Source of the DNA: Streptomyces sp. CoH27
GTDB lineage: Bacteria; Actinomycetota; Actinomycetes; Streptomycetales; Streptomycetaceae
Length of the DNA stretch: 64,000 nucleotides
Assembly: GCF_020181035.1 (NCBI RefSeq)
Contig: NZ_JAIQYY010000001.1
Coordinates: 1,131 to 65,130 of the forward strand
Reading direction: 5' to 3'
A program made the position numbers and the translations under genes. Below are positions 25,864 to 33,022 of the stretch, one piece after another. Under the pieces are notes generated by a model. That model was not told where the DNA came from, searched no databases, and saw only the letters and a program-made list of their open reading frames with translations. Each line of letters starts with the position of its first letter. The stretch's first letter is position 1.

Positions 25864-25922
25864 GGGCTCTTCTCGTCGACGTTCGACATGGTTGGCACCT
25901 TCGAATGCAGAGAGAAGAGCCC
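25864..25922. repeat. Perfect 11-bp inverted repeat with 37-nt spacer
   Basis: GGGCTCTTCTC (25864-25874) and GAGAAGAGCCC (25912-25922). It lies just past the 3' end of the permease gene. It could be a terminator with a large loop or the ends of a tiny deleted element. Confidence 0.5.
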
Positions 25923-25983
25923 CGACTGGATGGCTGTCCGCAGCGCCAGGTCCGGGTCACCATCGTTGGGACTGCGCCGATCA

Positions 25984-27261
25984 TCAGTTGTGGTCGGGAT
26001 GCCCGTGATGGTCGCCGTGGGCTTCGTGCCCGTGGTGGTCCATTCCTGAGTGGTCCATCGTGCCGTGCTCGACCTGGTGCGTCCCGATCCCGGCGTGCGC
26101 ACTGTGGTCGTGGGTGTGGTGGGCCATGTCGTCGGGGCCGCCGCCCATCATCTTCAGCATGGGCCCGCCGCCGGTGCGCAGGAACCGGACGACCAGCGCA
26201 GCCGCCAGGATCAGGAACGCGATGTTCAGCCAGGTGGTGTAGTTCCAGGTGATCCCGGCTTCCATCACCTTTGCGGTGCGCTGCGACGGGACCAGCCCCA
26301 GTGGCTTGAAGACCAGCTCGACGACGTAGCCGGCGCCGACCATCGCCAGGTAGAAGAAGCCGAAGATGCGCAGTGCCATCGCGGTGCCGTAGTAGCGGCG
26401 GTAGATCAGCAGGATCGGGATGATGAGCAGGTCGGCGAAGATGAATGAGGCCACGCCGCCGAAGGAGATACCGCCGTTCCACAGCACCGCGGCCAACGGA
26501 ACGTTCCCGATGGAGCAGACGAACGACACGATCGCGATAACGAGTCCGACGATCGGTCCCCAGACGGCGGAGGCAACCGGGTGACCGGTGAGGAAGAAGT
26601 GCCGCCAGAACGAGTCCGGCACCCACGCAGCCACGGCGCCGGCGATCAGTAGCCCGATGATGATGTCGCGCAGGATCGCGGCCCATTCCATGACGAAGAT
26701 GTGCGACACGGCGGTGAATCCGCGCGCGGATGTCAGCCGCTTGAACAGCGAGCCGTCGGCGGGGACGGACATGTCCATCGCCGCGTGGCCCTCTATCGAA
26801 CCGGCCAGCCCCTGCTCGGCTTGCTCCTTGGCCGCGTTCAGGATCCGGCCCTTGATGAAGCGGCGGAACAGCAGTGCCACGATGAGGATCATCACCGGCC
26901 CGCCGAAGAACTCGGCGAGGGTGAACTGCCAGCCCATCAGCAGCGCCAGGATCACCCCGAGTTCGATCACCAGGTTGGTGGAGGCGATCTCGAAGGCCAT
27001 CGCCGAGGTGAAGTTCGCGCCCTTGCGGAACAGCGAGCGGGCCAGCGCCACCGCGGCGTAGGAGCAGGACGACGATGCCGCGCCCAGTAGCGAGGCGACG
27101 CCGAGGGTCTTGGGCGAGTCGTCCGGCAGCAGCCGTCGGATCGTCTCCTTGGACACCAGGGCCTGCACGATCGCGGACAGCAGGAAGCCCAGGATCAGGG
27201 CCCAGGTGATCTCCCAGGTCATCGACCCGGCGGTTCTCAGCATGTGCAGCAACGCGTTCAT
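25984..27261 (-). CDS. Permease (PF03773-type) with His-rich metal-binding tail
   Basis: A 425-aa membrane protein of the predicted permease family that includes ArsP-like exporters. About eight to ten helices are visible. The conserved SSSCSYAAVALARSLFRKGA with its Cys and the second-half copy SIGNVPLAAVLWNGGISFGG mark the family's two inverted repeats. The last 45 residues are unusual: very rich in His, Met, Asp and Gly (HHTHDHSAHAG, GTMDHSGMDHHGHEAHGD), a likely metal-binding tail for copper, zinc or a similar ion. Start ATG 27261, GAAGGGATCGGG upstream. A CsoR-like palindrome lies 45 bp before the start, which suggests copper-responsive control. Substrate is inferred, not proved. Confidence 0.8.
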   Translation of the reverse strand: MNALLHMLRTAGSMTWEITWALILGFLLSAIVQALVSKETIRRLLPDDSPKTLGVASLLGAASSSCSYAAVALARSLFRKGANFTSAMAFEIASTNLVIELGVILALLMGWQFTLAEFFGGPVMILIVALLFRRFIKGRILNAAKEQAEQGLAGSIEGHAAMDMSVPADGSLFKRLTSARGFTAVSHIFVMEWAAILRDIIIGLLIAGAVAAWVPDSFWRHFFLTGHPVASAVWGPIVGLVIAIVSFVCSIGNVPLAAVLWNGGISFGGVASFIFADLLIIPILLIYRRYYGTAMALRIFGFFYLAMVGAGYVVELVFKPLGLVPSQRTAKVMEAGITWNYTTWLNIAFLILAAALVVRFLRTGGGPMLKMMGGGPDDMAHHTHDHSAHAGIGTHQVEHGTMDHSGMDHHGHEAHGDHHGHPDHN

Positions 27262-27305
27262 CGGTTCACCCGATCCCTTCGCTCGGTGGTCATCAGTTCG
27301 GCTCA

Positions 27306-27326
27306 ACATACCCCCTGGGGGTATGT
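27306..27326. promoter_or_regulatory. CsoR-like operator palindrome
   Basis: Arms ACATACCCCC (27306-27315) and GGGGGTATGT (27317-27326) around one T. From established knowledge, ATACCCCC/GGGGGTAT sites are bound by CsoR-family copper or related metal sensors. It sits upstream of the His-rich permease. No csoR gene is in the window. Confidence 0.75.
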
Positions 27327-27359
27327 ATCCCAATGGGGGATCCAGACGGCAGCAGGAGG

Positions 27360-27510
27360 CAACGATGTCCTGCTGCTCGACGAATGGCACACCCCCATCT
27401 ACGACGAGTTCATCCCCAAGGCCGACGTCGACTCCGCCCTCGACGGCTTCAACGACTTCCACCCTCTCGGCCGCACCGGCACCCCGACGACACCGAATGT
27501 GAGACAGGGC
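27360..27510 (+). pseudogene. Coding-like fragment downstream of the CsoR-like site
   Basis: One plus-strand frame shows strong G/C third-position bias and reads VLLLDEWHTPIYDEFIPKAD and VDSALDGFNDFHPLGRTG. Another frame begins MSCCSTNG. No intact gene fits. It is probably the remainder of a gene once expressed divergently from the permease. Confidence 0.3.
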
Positions 27511-27700
27511 CGCTCGTTTGACAGACCCGGCAGGAGCGCCCTGTTCGCGGCTTATGCCAAGGGAGTCGTCTGCGGCGGAGTCTTGCCACCCCGCGGAGAA
27601 CCCTTCGTCCCAAGGGCCGTGCCCATGACCGCCGGTCCGGCCGGCCCGAGGGCGACCGGATACAGTGCGCGAGACGGCAGCCCGGTCAGGGAGGGGAAAC

Positions 27701-28921
27701 GTGACCGACACCAGCAACACCCGGCCCGCGGAAAGTGAGGTGCAGGCGCCGCAGCAGAGCCGACTGCACCGCCTGATGCGCTACATCCCCCTGATCGCCC
27801 CCGTCCTGCTGTGGGCCGTGCCCTGCTGGGTGCTCCTGCACAGCGGCCAGCACTGGCCGCTGCCCGTCACGCTGGCCGGCACCGCCCTGTTCGCCCTTGG
27901 CCTCATCGGTATGCCGCTCGCGATGGTGCGCGGCCACGGCCGGCGTCAGCAGGACCGGGCGGCGATCGTCGGTGACACCCTGCTGGGCACCAGCTGGGTC
28001 CTGTTCACCTGGTCCGTTCTGCTCGGCGTCCTGTTGCGGCTCGCCCTGACCATGGCCGGCGTCGGCGACAGCCAGGACCGGGCCCGAATCGTCACGTGGG
28101 CCGTCCTCGGCGTAACCGCCGTACTGCTCGGCTGGGGGTACGCCGAGGCCCGCCGCGTACCGCGCGTGCACCGACTCGACGTGCAACTTCCGCGACTGGG
28201 TGCCGGGTTGGACGGCACCCGCGTCGTCCTCATCACCGACACCCACTACGGCCCACTCGATCGCGCCCGCTGGTCGGCACGGGTGTGCGAGACGGTGAAC
28301 ACCCTGGAAGCCGACCTGGTCTGCCACACCGGCGACATTGCGGACGGCACGGCCGAACGCCGCCGCGCCCAGGCCGCCCCACTCGGTACCGTGCGGGCCA
28401 CCCGGGCCCGTGTATACGTCACCGGCAACCACGAGTACTACAGCGAAGCCCAGGGCTGGGTCGACCTGATGGACGAGCTGGGCTGGGAGCCGCTGCGCAA
28501 CCGCCATCTGCTGCTCGAACGCGGAGGCGACACCCTCGTGGTCGCCGGCGTGGACGACGTCACCGCCGAGTCCTCCGGCCTGGCAGGCCACCGCGCCCAC
28601 CTCGCCGGAGCCTTGAACGGTGCCGACCCCGACCTGCCCGTCCTGCTCCTGGCACACCAGCCCAAGTTCGTCGACCGGGCCGCAGCCGCCGGCATCGACC
28701 TCCAGCTCTCCGGCCACACCCACGGCGGCCAGATCTGGCCCTTCCACCACCTGGTCCGCATCGACCAGCCCGCCCTCGCCGGCCTCAGCCACCACGGCGC
28801 CCGCACCCTCCTCTACACCAGCCGCGGCACCGGCTTCTGGGGCCCGCCGTTCCGCGTCTTCGCCCCCAGCGAGATCACCCTGCTCGTGCTCCGCTCCCCG
28901 CACCCGCCCACCTCGTCGTAG
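27701..28921 (+). CDS. Membrane-anchored metallophosphoesterase
   Basis: A 406-aa protein with four hydrophobic segments near the N-terminus (about residues 27-155) followed by a calcineurin-like phosphoesterase domain. All metal-ligand motifs are present: ITDTHYG (Asp, His), HTGDIAD, GNHEYY, LLAHQP and SGHTHGGQIWP. The family includes YkuE-like enzymes, several of which act on phospholipid-type or nucleotide substrates at the membrane; the substrate here is unknown. GTG start after GGGAGGGG with a 4-nt gap. It is oriented away from the permease, and repeat copy 2 begins 28 bp after its stop. Confidence 0.85.
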   Translation: MTDTSNTRPAESEVQAPQQSRLHRLMRYIPLIAPVLLWAVPCWVLLHSGQHWPLPVTLAGTALFALGLIGMPLAMVRGHGRRQQDRAAIVGDTLLGTSWVLFTWSVLLGVLLRLALTMAGVGDSQDRARIVTWAVLGVTAVLLGWGYAEARRVPRVHRLDVQLPRLGAGLDGTRVVLITDTHYGPLDRARWSARVCETVNTLEADLVCHTGDIADGTAERRRAQAAPLGTVRATRARVYVTGNHEYYSEAQGWVDLMDELGWEPLRNRHLLLERGGDTLVVAGVDDVTAESSGLAGHRAHLAGALNGADPDLPVLLLAHQPKFVDRAAAAGIDLQLSGHTHGGQIWPFHHLVRIDQPALAGLSHHGARTLLYTSRGTGFWGPPFRVFAPSEITLLVLRSPHPPTSS

Positions 28922-28948
28922 ACGGGGCGGGCCACACATCCGTCTCGC

Positions 28949-29146
28949 CGACGACATCGGCACCACTTCCTGGCGTTCGACAGGGACGTTTGCGTGTCGC
29001 CACACGGTAGGAACGCACAGGTCAGAGGCGTATGTGGTGGGACGCCATAGTTCTGGGGGTCGGGAGTGCGTGCGGCCACCATGGAGGCGCTGCCAGGTCC
29101 CCGGCGACGGCCGCAATGAGGCCGCGAAAGGACACTGTCCGAGTTG
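28949..29146. repeat. 198-bp direct repeat, copy 2
   Basis: Near-identical to 24886-25081 and in the same orientation, so it carries a leftward promoter region and an ATG (28957) but no transporter gene behind it. The open frame it starts runs antisense through the phosphoesterase gene and is not credible. Confidence 0.85.
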
Positions 29147-29447
29147 ACGCTCTGCGGTCTGCGGTCGCGGGTTCGTGACGTCGCTGCCCCAGGAGGCGCG
29201 GGAGCTCCCGGTTCCCATGCCGTCGGCGTTTGAGCAGTACGCGCATGGTCGAAACATGTGCAACTGACCGATTGAGGGAGAAACACCAGGTCGGGCGCCA
29301 TTACTGACCCTAAAGGCTCTCCAGGCCCACGTACGTGAAATATTGCGGTCCTTTGGCGGACTTCTCGAACCGGCAGTGTGTGACGCAGCTCCCGGGTCGT
29401 GGCCTCCCGCGATCGAGGGGAGCGGACCGGTCTGCGATCCTGTTGTC
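29147..29447. other. No recognisable gene
   Basis: About 300 bp between repeat copy 2 and the DUF1304 gene. I see no gene; it should hold the DUF1304 promoter. Confidence 0.4.
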
Positions 29448-29810
29448 ATGTCGATCATCGCGACCGTCGCAGTGCTGACCATAGCCGCCTTGCACGCCTA
29501 CATCCTGGTTCTGGAGATGTTTCTGTGGACCACCCCGCGGGCTCGGGCCGCCTTCGGGACCAGTGCCGAGTTCGCCTCGCAGACGAAAGTGCTCGCGGCC
29601 AACCAGGGGCTGTACAACGGCTTCCTCTCCGCTGGTCTGGTGTGGGGTGCCGTGGCGTCCGACCCCGTGGGATTCCAGGCGAGGGTCTTCTTCCTTGTCT
29701 GTGTGGCCGTGGCGGGTGTGTACGGGGCCGTGACCTCCAGCCGGAAGATTCTCTTCGTGCAGACTGTTCCGGCGCTGGTCGGGCTCTTGCTGGTGCTGAC
29801 GGCCCACTGA
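29448..29810 (+). CDS. DUF1304-family membrane protein
   Basis: A 120-aa protein with four hydrophobic helices and the family's pattern: MSIIATVAVLTIAALHAYIL at the N-terminus, EMFLWTTPRARAAFG after helix 1, ANQGLYNGFLSAGLVWG in helix 2, then VAGVYGAVTSSRKILFVQTV and PALVGLLLVL. It is integral to the cytoplasmic membrane. No function is established for the family. The ribosome site is weak (no clear GGAG before ATG), so the message may be leaderless or poorly translated. No operon partner. Confidence 0.85.
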   Translation: MSIIATVAVLTIAALHAYILVLEMFLWTTPRARAAFGTSAEFASQTKVLAANQGLYNGFLSAGLVWGAVASDPVGFQARVFFLVCVAVAGVYGAVTSSRKILFVQTVPALVGLLLVLTAH

Positions 29811-30279
29811 CCGGGATGGTGCAGAAGCAGCCCACCCGGACCCACGGGTCCGACGTGCCGGCTGGTCCCGTCGCCGTACGACATCTCGAAGGCCGGCTCG
29901 CATAGTGCCCTCTTCACACTCCTGGGCCGCGAGAGCCGGGACCAGTCGAACGTGAGGGCGTTGTGGGCGCGGAAGAGGACGAGTTCGCGAAGAGAGCGTC
30001 AATGGCCCCTCGGCGCCGGACATGGCGGGCTGCGCGCGGACGGCGAATCGGGCGTCGCCGAACACGACGAACAGCATGGCCAGGAACCAGACCACGCCGA
30101 CCATGGTCAACAGCGCGGCGTTGTTCACGATCCCCGCGCCAAAGCGGGGGCAAGGTTTGCCTGCGCCACATGACCGGCCCCACATTGGCCCCTTTTCCAA
30201 GGTCCGGGAAGTGTGCCCGATCGCCTCTCGCAAGCCCCAGGAGAAGTGTGCGGCTGCGCCCTCGGCGGACCGAACTGCA
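29811..30279 (-). other. Decayed coding pieces on the minus strand
   Basis: At about 29850-29975 a minus-strand frame reads FRAHNALTFDWSRLSRPRSV and KRALCEPAFEMSYGDGT, clearly former coding sequence of a family I do not recognise. At about 30030-30130 another gives NNAALLTMVGVVWFLAMLFV, a transmembrane helix. Neither has an intact gene around it. Confidence 0.4.
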
Positions 30280-30474
30280 CCCGGTACCAGGAGCCTACCT
30301 TGATCACTCCGCCGCCGTGGGCCTGGACCACGGCGGCGGAGTGCCGGCGAACTGGGTGGCGTTGGTGATGGTGACCTGGGCGACCTTGGCCGCCTGAGCG
30401 GGAGATCCGGCGATCAGCAGGGCGAGCACACCCATGGAGGCGGCCGGCACATACGTCAGGGCACGTCCGGGCAT
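30280..30474 (-). pseudogene. N-terminal relic of a secreted GH43-type glycosidase
   Basis: ATG 30474 follows AAGGACC and opens a signal peptide (MPGRALTYVPAASMGVLALL, then IAGSPAQAA). It continues VAQVTITNATQFAGT, and after a frameshift VVQAHGGGVIKVGSWY. In secreted GH43-like glycosidases this region reads ITNATQFxDTSGxVVxAHGGGVIKVGxYYYW, so the opening of such a gene is intact while the rest is gone. The one-frame product would be 56 residues with no catalytic domain. It is divergent from the fucosidase gene. Confidence 0.6.
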
Positions 30475-30593
30475 CAGAGGTCCTTCGAATCCACTCCCAC
30501 CCTCAACAAGGGTTGGGATTTGGGGGATTGCGTGCGACTCCGTTGAGGACCGTAGACGCCAAGCATGCCGTCGTCAAGGCTCGGAAGACGATG

Positions 30594-30604
30594 ACATCCG
30601 ATGT
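30594..30604. promoter_or_regulatory. Palindrome ACATC-C-GATGT, site 1
   Basis: An 11-bp perfect inverted repeat around one C, upstream of the GH29 gene. An identical copy lies at 30700-30710, 106 bp away. Candidate operator pair. Confidence 0.5.
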
Positions 30605-30699
30605 TTCTGGAAGATGCACTCTCCAGCGATGCAACAGCATGGCTATTTCAGCCGATTGTGTCCGCCCACTAGACGCGGCACGGATTGATGGCCATTAAT

Positions 30700-30710
30700 A
30701 CATCCGATGT
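30700..30710. promoter_or_regulatory. Palindrome ACATC-C-GATGT, site 2
   Basis: Identical to 30594-30604; lies about 135 bp before the preferred TTG start of the GH29 gene. Confidence 0.5.
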
Positions 30711-30845
30711 CATCCCGGCGAGACATGCACCTCCGTGCGGCTCCCCGTATCTCGCCGATGGCAGATGACTCATCCCATCCATTCGGTCCGGATGCTCAGC
30801 CGCGTCACCGCCCGGGCTCTCCTGTGGACAGTCAGGAGTCTCGTC

Positions 30846-32903
30846 TTGTCGTATTCCCTCAGCCGCCGAAGAATGCTCACCGGCGTGGCCGCCCTGACGG
30901 TCGCCGCCGCTGTCGGGCCCGCCCTGGCCGCTCCCGCCCGCGCCGCCGCCTCCACCGGGCCTCAGCCGTTGCCGCTGCCTCCGCTGCGCATCCCGCAGAC
31001 GGACATGGGTGTGGAGCAGCAGCCGGACGCCAAGATCCAGTGGATGCGGGACGCCAAGCTGGGCATGTTCATCCACTGGGGCGTCTACTCCGGCCCGGCC
31101 AAGGGCGAGTGGTACATGCACAACGCCCCCGTCACGCCGGAGAACTACAAGAAGTACGTCACCGAAGCCACCGGCGAGCAGTTCACCGCCGACGCCTACA
31201 AGCCGGCCGACTGGGCCCAGTTGGCCAAGGACTTCGGCGCCAAGTACGTGACCCTCACCACCCGTCACCACGACGGCTTCGCCCTGTGGCCGCTGAAACA
31301 CCCCAACAGCTGGAACTCCGGCCAGGCGCCGCTGAGCCGTGACTTCGTCAAGGACTACGTCGCGGCCGTGCGGGCGGCCGGGCTGAAGGTCGGGCTCTAC
31401 TACTCGCCGATCGACTGGCGCTACCCCGGCTACTACGACGTCCACGGCACCAACTGCGCGGCCAATCCCTGGGGTTACACCACCGACCCCTCCCACAAGG
31501 AGAACGCGCGGATCATGAAGACCGAGGTGTACGAGTCCGTCAAGGAACTCGTCACCCAGTACGGCGTCATCGACGACCTGTGGTGGGACGGCGGCTGGCT
31601 GGCGGAACAGGGCACGGACGCCGACGCCGCGTTCTTCTGGGAACCCGGCCGGTACCGCGACACCTCCAATGCCTGGCCCGTGGACGCCACCTACGGCGAA
31701 ACCGACTCCGACGGCAAGCCGCTGGGCCTGATGGGCATGGTCCGCAAGCACCAGCCCGACATCGTCGCCACCTCGCGCTCCGGCTGGATCGGCGACTACG
31801 CCAGCGAAGAGGGCGGATCCGTGCCCACCGGCAACATCCGCTCCGGCAAGCTCGCCGAGAAGGTCTTCAGCGTCGGCAGCACCTGGGGCTACAACTCCGA
31901 CGGCAAGGTGATGAGTTACGGCACCGCCATGGACATCCTGGTCAACTCATGGGTGCGCGACATCACGGTCATGGTCAACGTCGGCCCCGACCGGCACGGC
32001 ACCGTCTCCGACGCACAGGCGAGTCTGCTGCGCCGGATCGGCACCTTCATGACCACCTACGGCGAGTCCGTGTACAAGACGCGCGGCGGTCCCTGGCAGC
32101 CTGTGGACGGCCAGTACGGCTTCACCTACCGGGACCGCACCGTCTACGTCCATCTGCTGCCCGGCCACAGCGGAACCGGCTTCACCACACCGTCGATCGG
32201 CGACGCCCAGGTCGAGCGGGTCTTCGACGTGGCGACAGGCCAGTCGCTGCCGTACGCGTCCGGCGCGGACGGCACCGTGACCGTCGAGGGCATCAACCGC
32301 ACCCGCCACGCCGAGGACAGCGTGATCGGCATCAGGCTGGACCGGAACGTGCGGCAGCGGGACATCGCCCTGCACAGGAGGGCCACGGCCGCCGGCGCCG
32401 CCAAGGGTCACCCGGCGGCGAACGCCGTGGACGGCTCCACCGCCACCTACTGGATCGCCGGCGACAGCGGTGCGGGGCAGTGGCTGAAGGTGGACCTGGG
32501 CTCGGTGAAGTCACTCACCGGGGCCCGTGTCGCCTGGGAGAAGGACAACACCAACTACCAGTACAAGATCGAGGGTTCCACGGACAACAGCACGTGGACC
32601 ACCCTCGCCGACCTCACCACGACCGCCGCCACCGGCCAGGTCCAGGTCTCCGCCTTCAGCTCCACGGCCCGGTACGTGCGGGTGACGGTGACCGGGGTGC
32701 CGGCGGGCGTCACGGCGGGCATCCGCAGCCTGGAGGTCTACGACCGGCCCTTCGCCACGGATCTCGGTGTCTTCAAGCTGGTCAACCGCAAGAGTGGCAA
32801 GGTCCTCGACGTCAGCGGCGCCTCCACCGCCGACGGCTCCCCTGTCGTCCAGGGGACCGCCACCGGCGAAGCCAACCAGGACTGGCAGCTCGTCGCCCTG
32901 TAG
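30846..32903 (+). CDS. Secreted GH29 alpha-L-fucosidase with F5/8C domain and partial ricin repeat
   Basis: A 685-aa exo-acting fucosidase. I choose TTG 30846 because AGGAG lies 7 nt before it and the product then opens with a Tat-like signal (SLSRRRMLTGVAALTVAAAV, cut near ARA-AAS). ATG 30735 or 30792 would bury that signal. The catalytic domain shows MFIHWGVYSGPAKGEWYM, TTRHHDGFALW (about 138) and IDDLWWDGGW, with D248 as likely nucleophile. Residues about 545-640 form a galactose-binding-like F5/8C (CBM32) domain (AVDGSTATYWIAGDSGAGQW). The last 45 residues are one ricin-type lectin repeat (KVLDVSGASTADGSPVVQGT), incomplete. A GH95-like gene follows, so both probably trim fucosylated glycans. 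Confidence 0.85.
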   Translation: MSYSLSRRRMLTGVAALTVAAAVGPALAAPARAAASTGPQPLPLPPLRIPQTDMGVEQQPDAKIQWMRDAKLGMFIHWGVYSGPAKGEWYMHNAPVTPENYKKYVTEATGEQFTADAYKPADWAQLAKDFGAKYVTLTTRHHDGFALWPLKHPNSWNSGQAPLSRDFVKDYVAAVRAAGLKVGLYYSPIDWRYPGYYDVHGTNCAANPWGYTTDPSHKENARIMKTEVYESVKELVTQYGVIDDLWWDGGWLAEQGTDADAAFFWEPGRYRDTSNAWPVDATYGETDSDGKPLGLMGMVRKHQPDIVATSRSGWIGDYASEEGGSVPTGNIRSGKLAEKVFSVGSTWGYNSDGKVMSYGTAMDILVNSWVRDITVMVNVGPDRHGTVSDAQASLLRRIGTFMTTYGESVYKTRGGPWQPVDGQYGFTYRDRTVYVHLLPGHSGTGFTTPSIGDAQVERVFDVATGQSLPYASGADGTVTVEGINRTRHAEDSVIGIRLDRNVRQRDIALHRRATAAGAAKGHPAANAVDGSTATYWIAGDSGAGQWLKVDLGSVKSLTGARVAWEKDNTNYQYKIEGSTDNSTWTTLADLTTTAATGQVQVSAFSSTARYVRVTVTGVPAGVTAGIRSLEVYDRPFATDLGVFKLVNRKSGKVLDVSGASTADGSPVVQGTATGEANQDWQLVAL

Positions 32904-33022
32904 CGGCGACTTGGCGACGCGGGCACGGCAGGCAGGCCATGCCCGCGTGCGCCCCTGTCCGGCCGCCGGTTCCGGTCGGCCGGCCCCTCGTCCCGCCGTC
33001 GCTCACAAGGAAGTGGTAGCGC

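Noticed and set aside
28955..29146. Start codon and promoter in repeat copy 2 as a new gene
   Set aside because: The frame it opens runs antisense through the phosphoesterase gene and resembles no protein.
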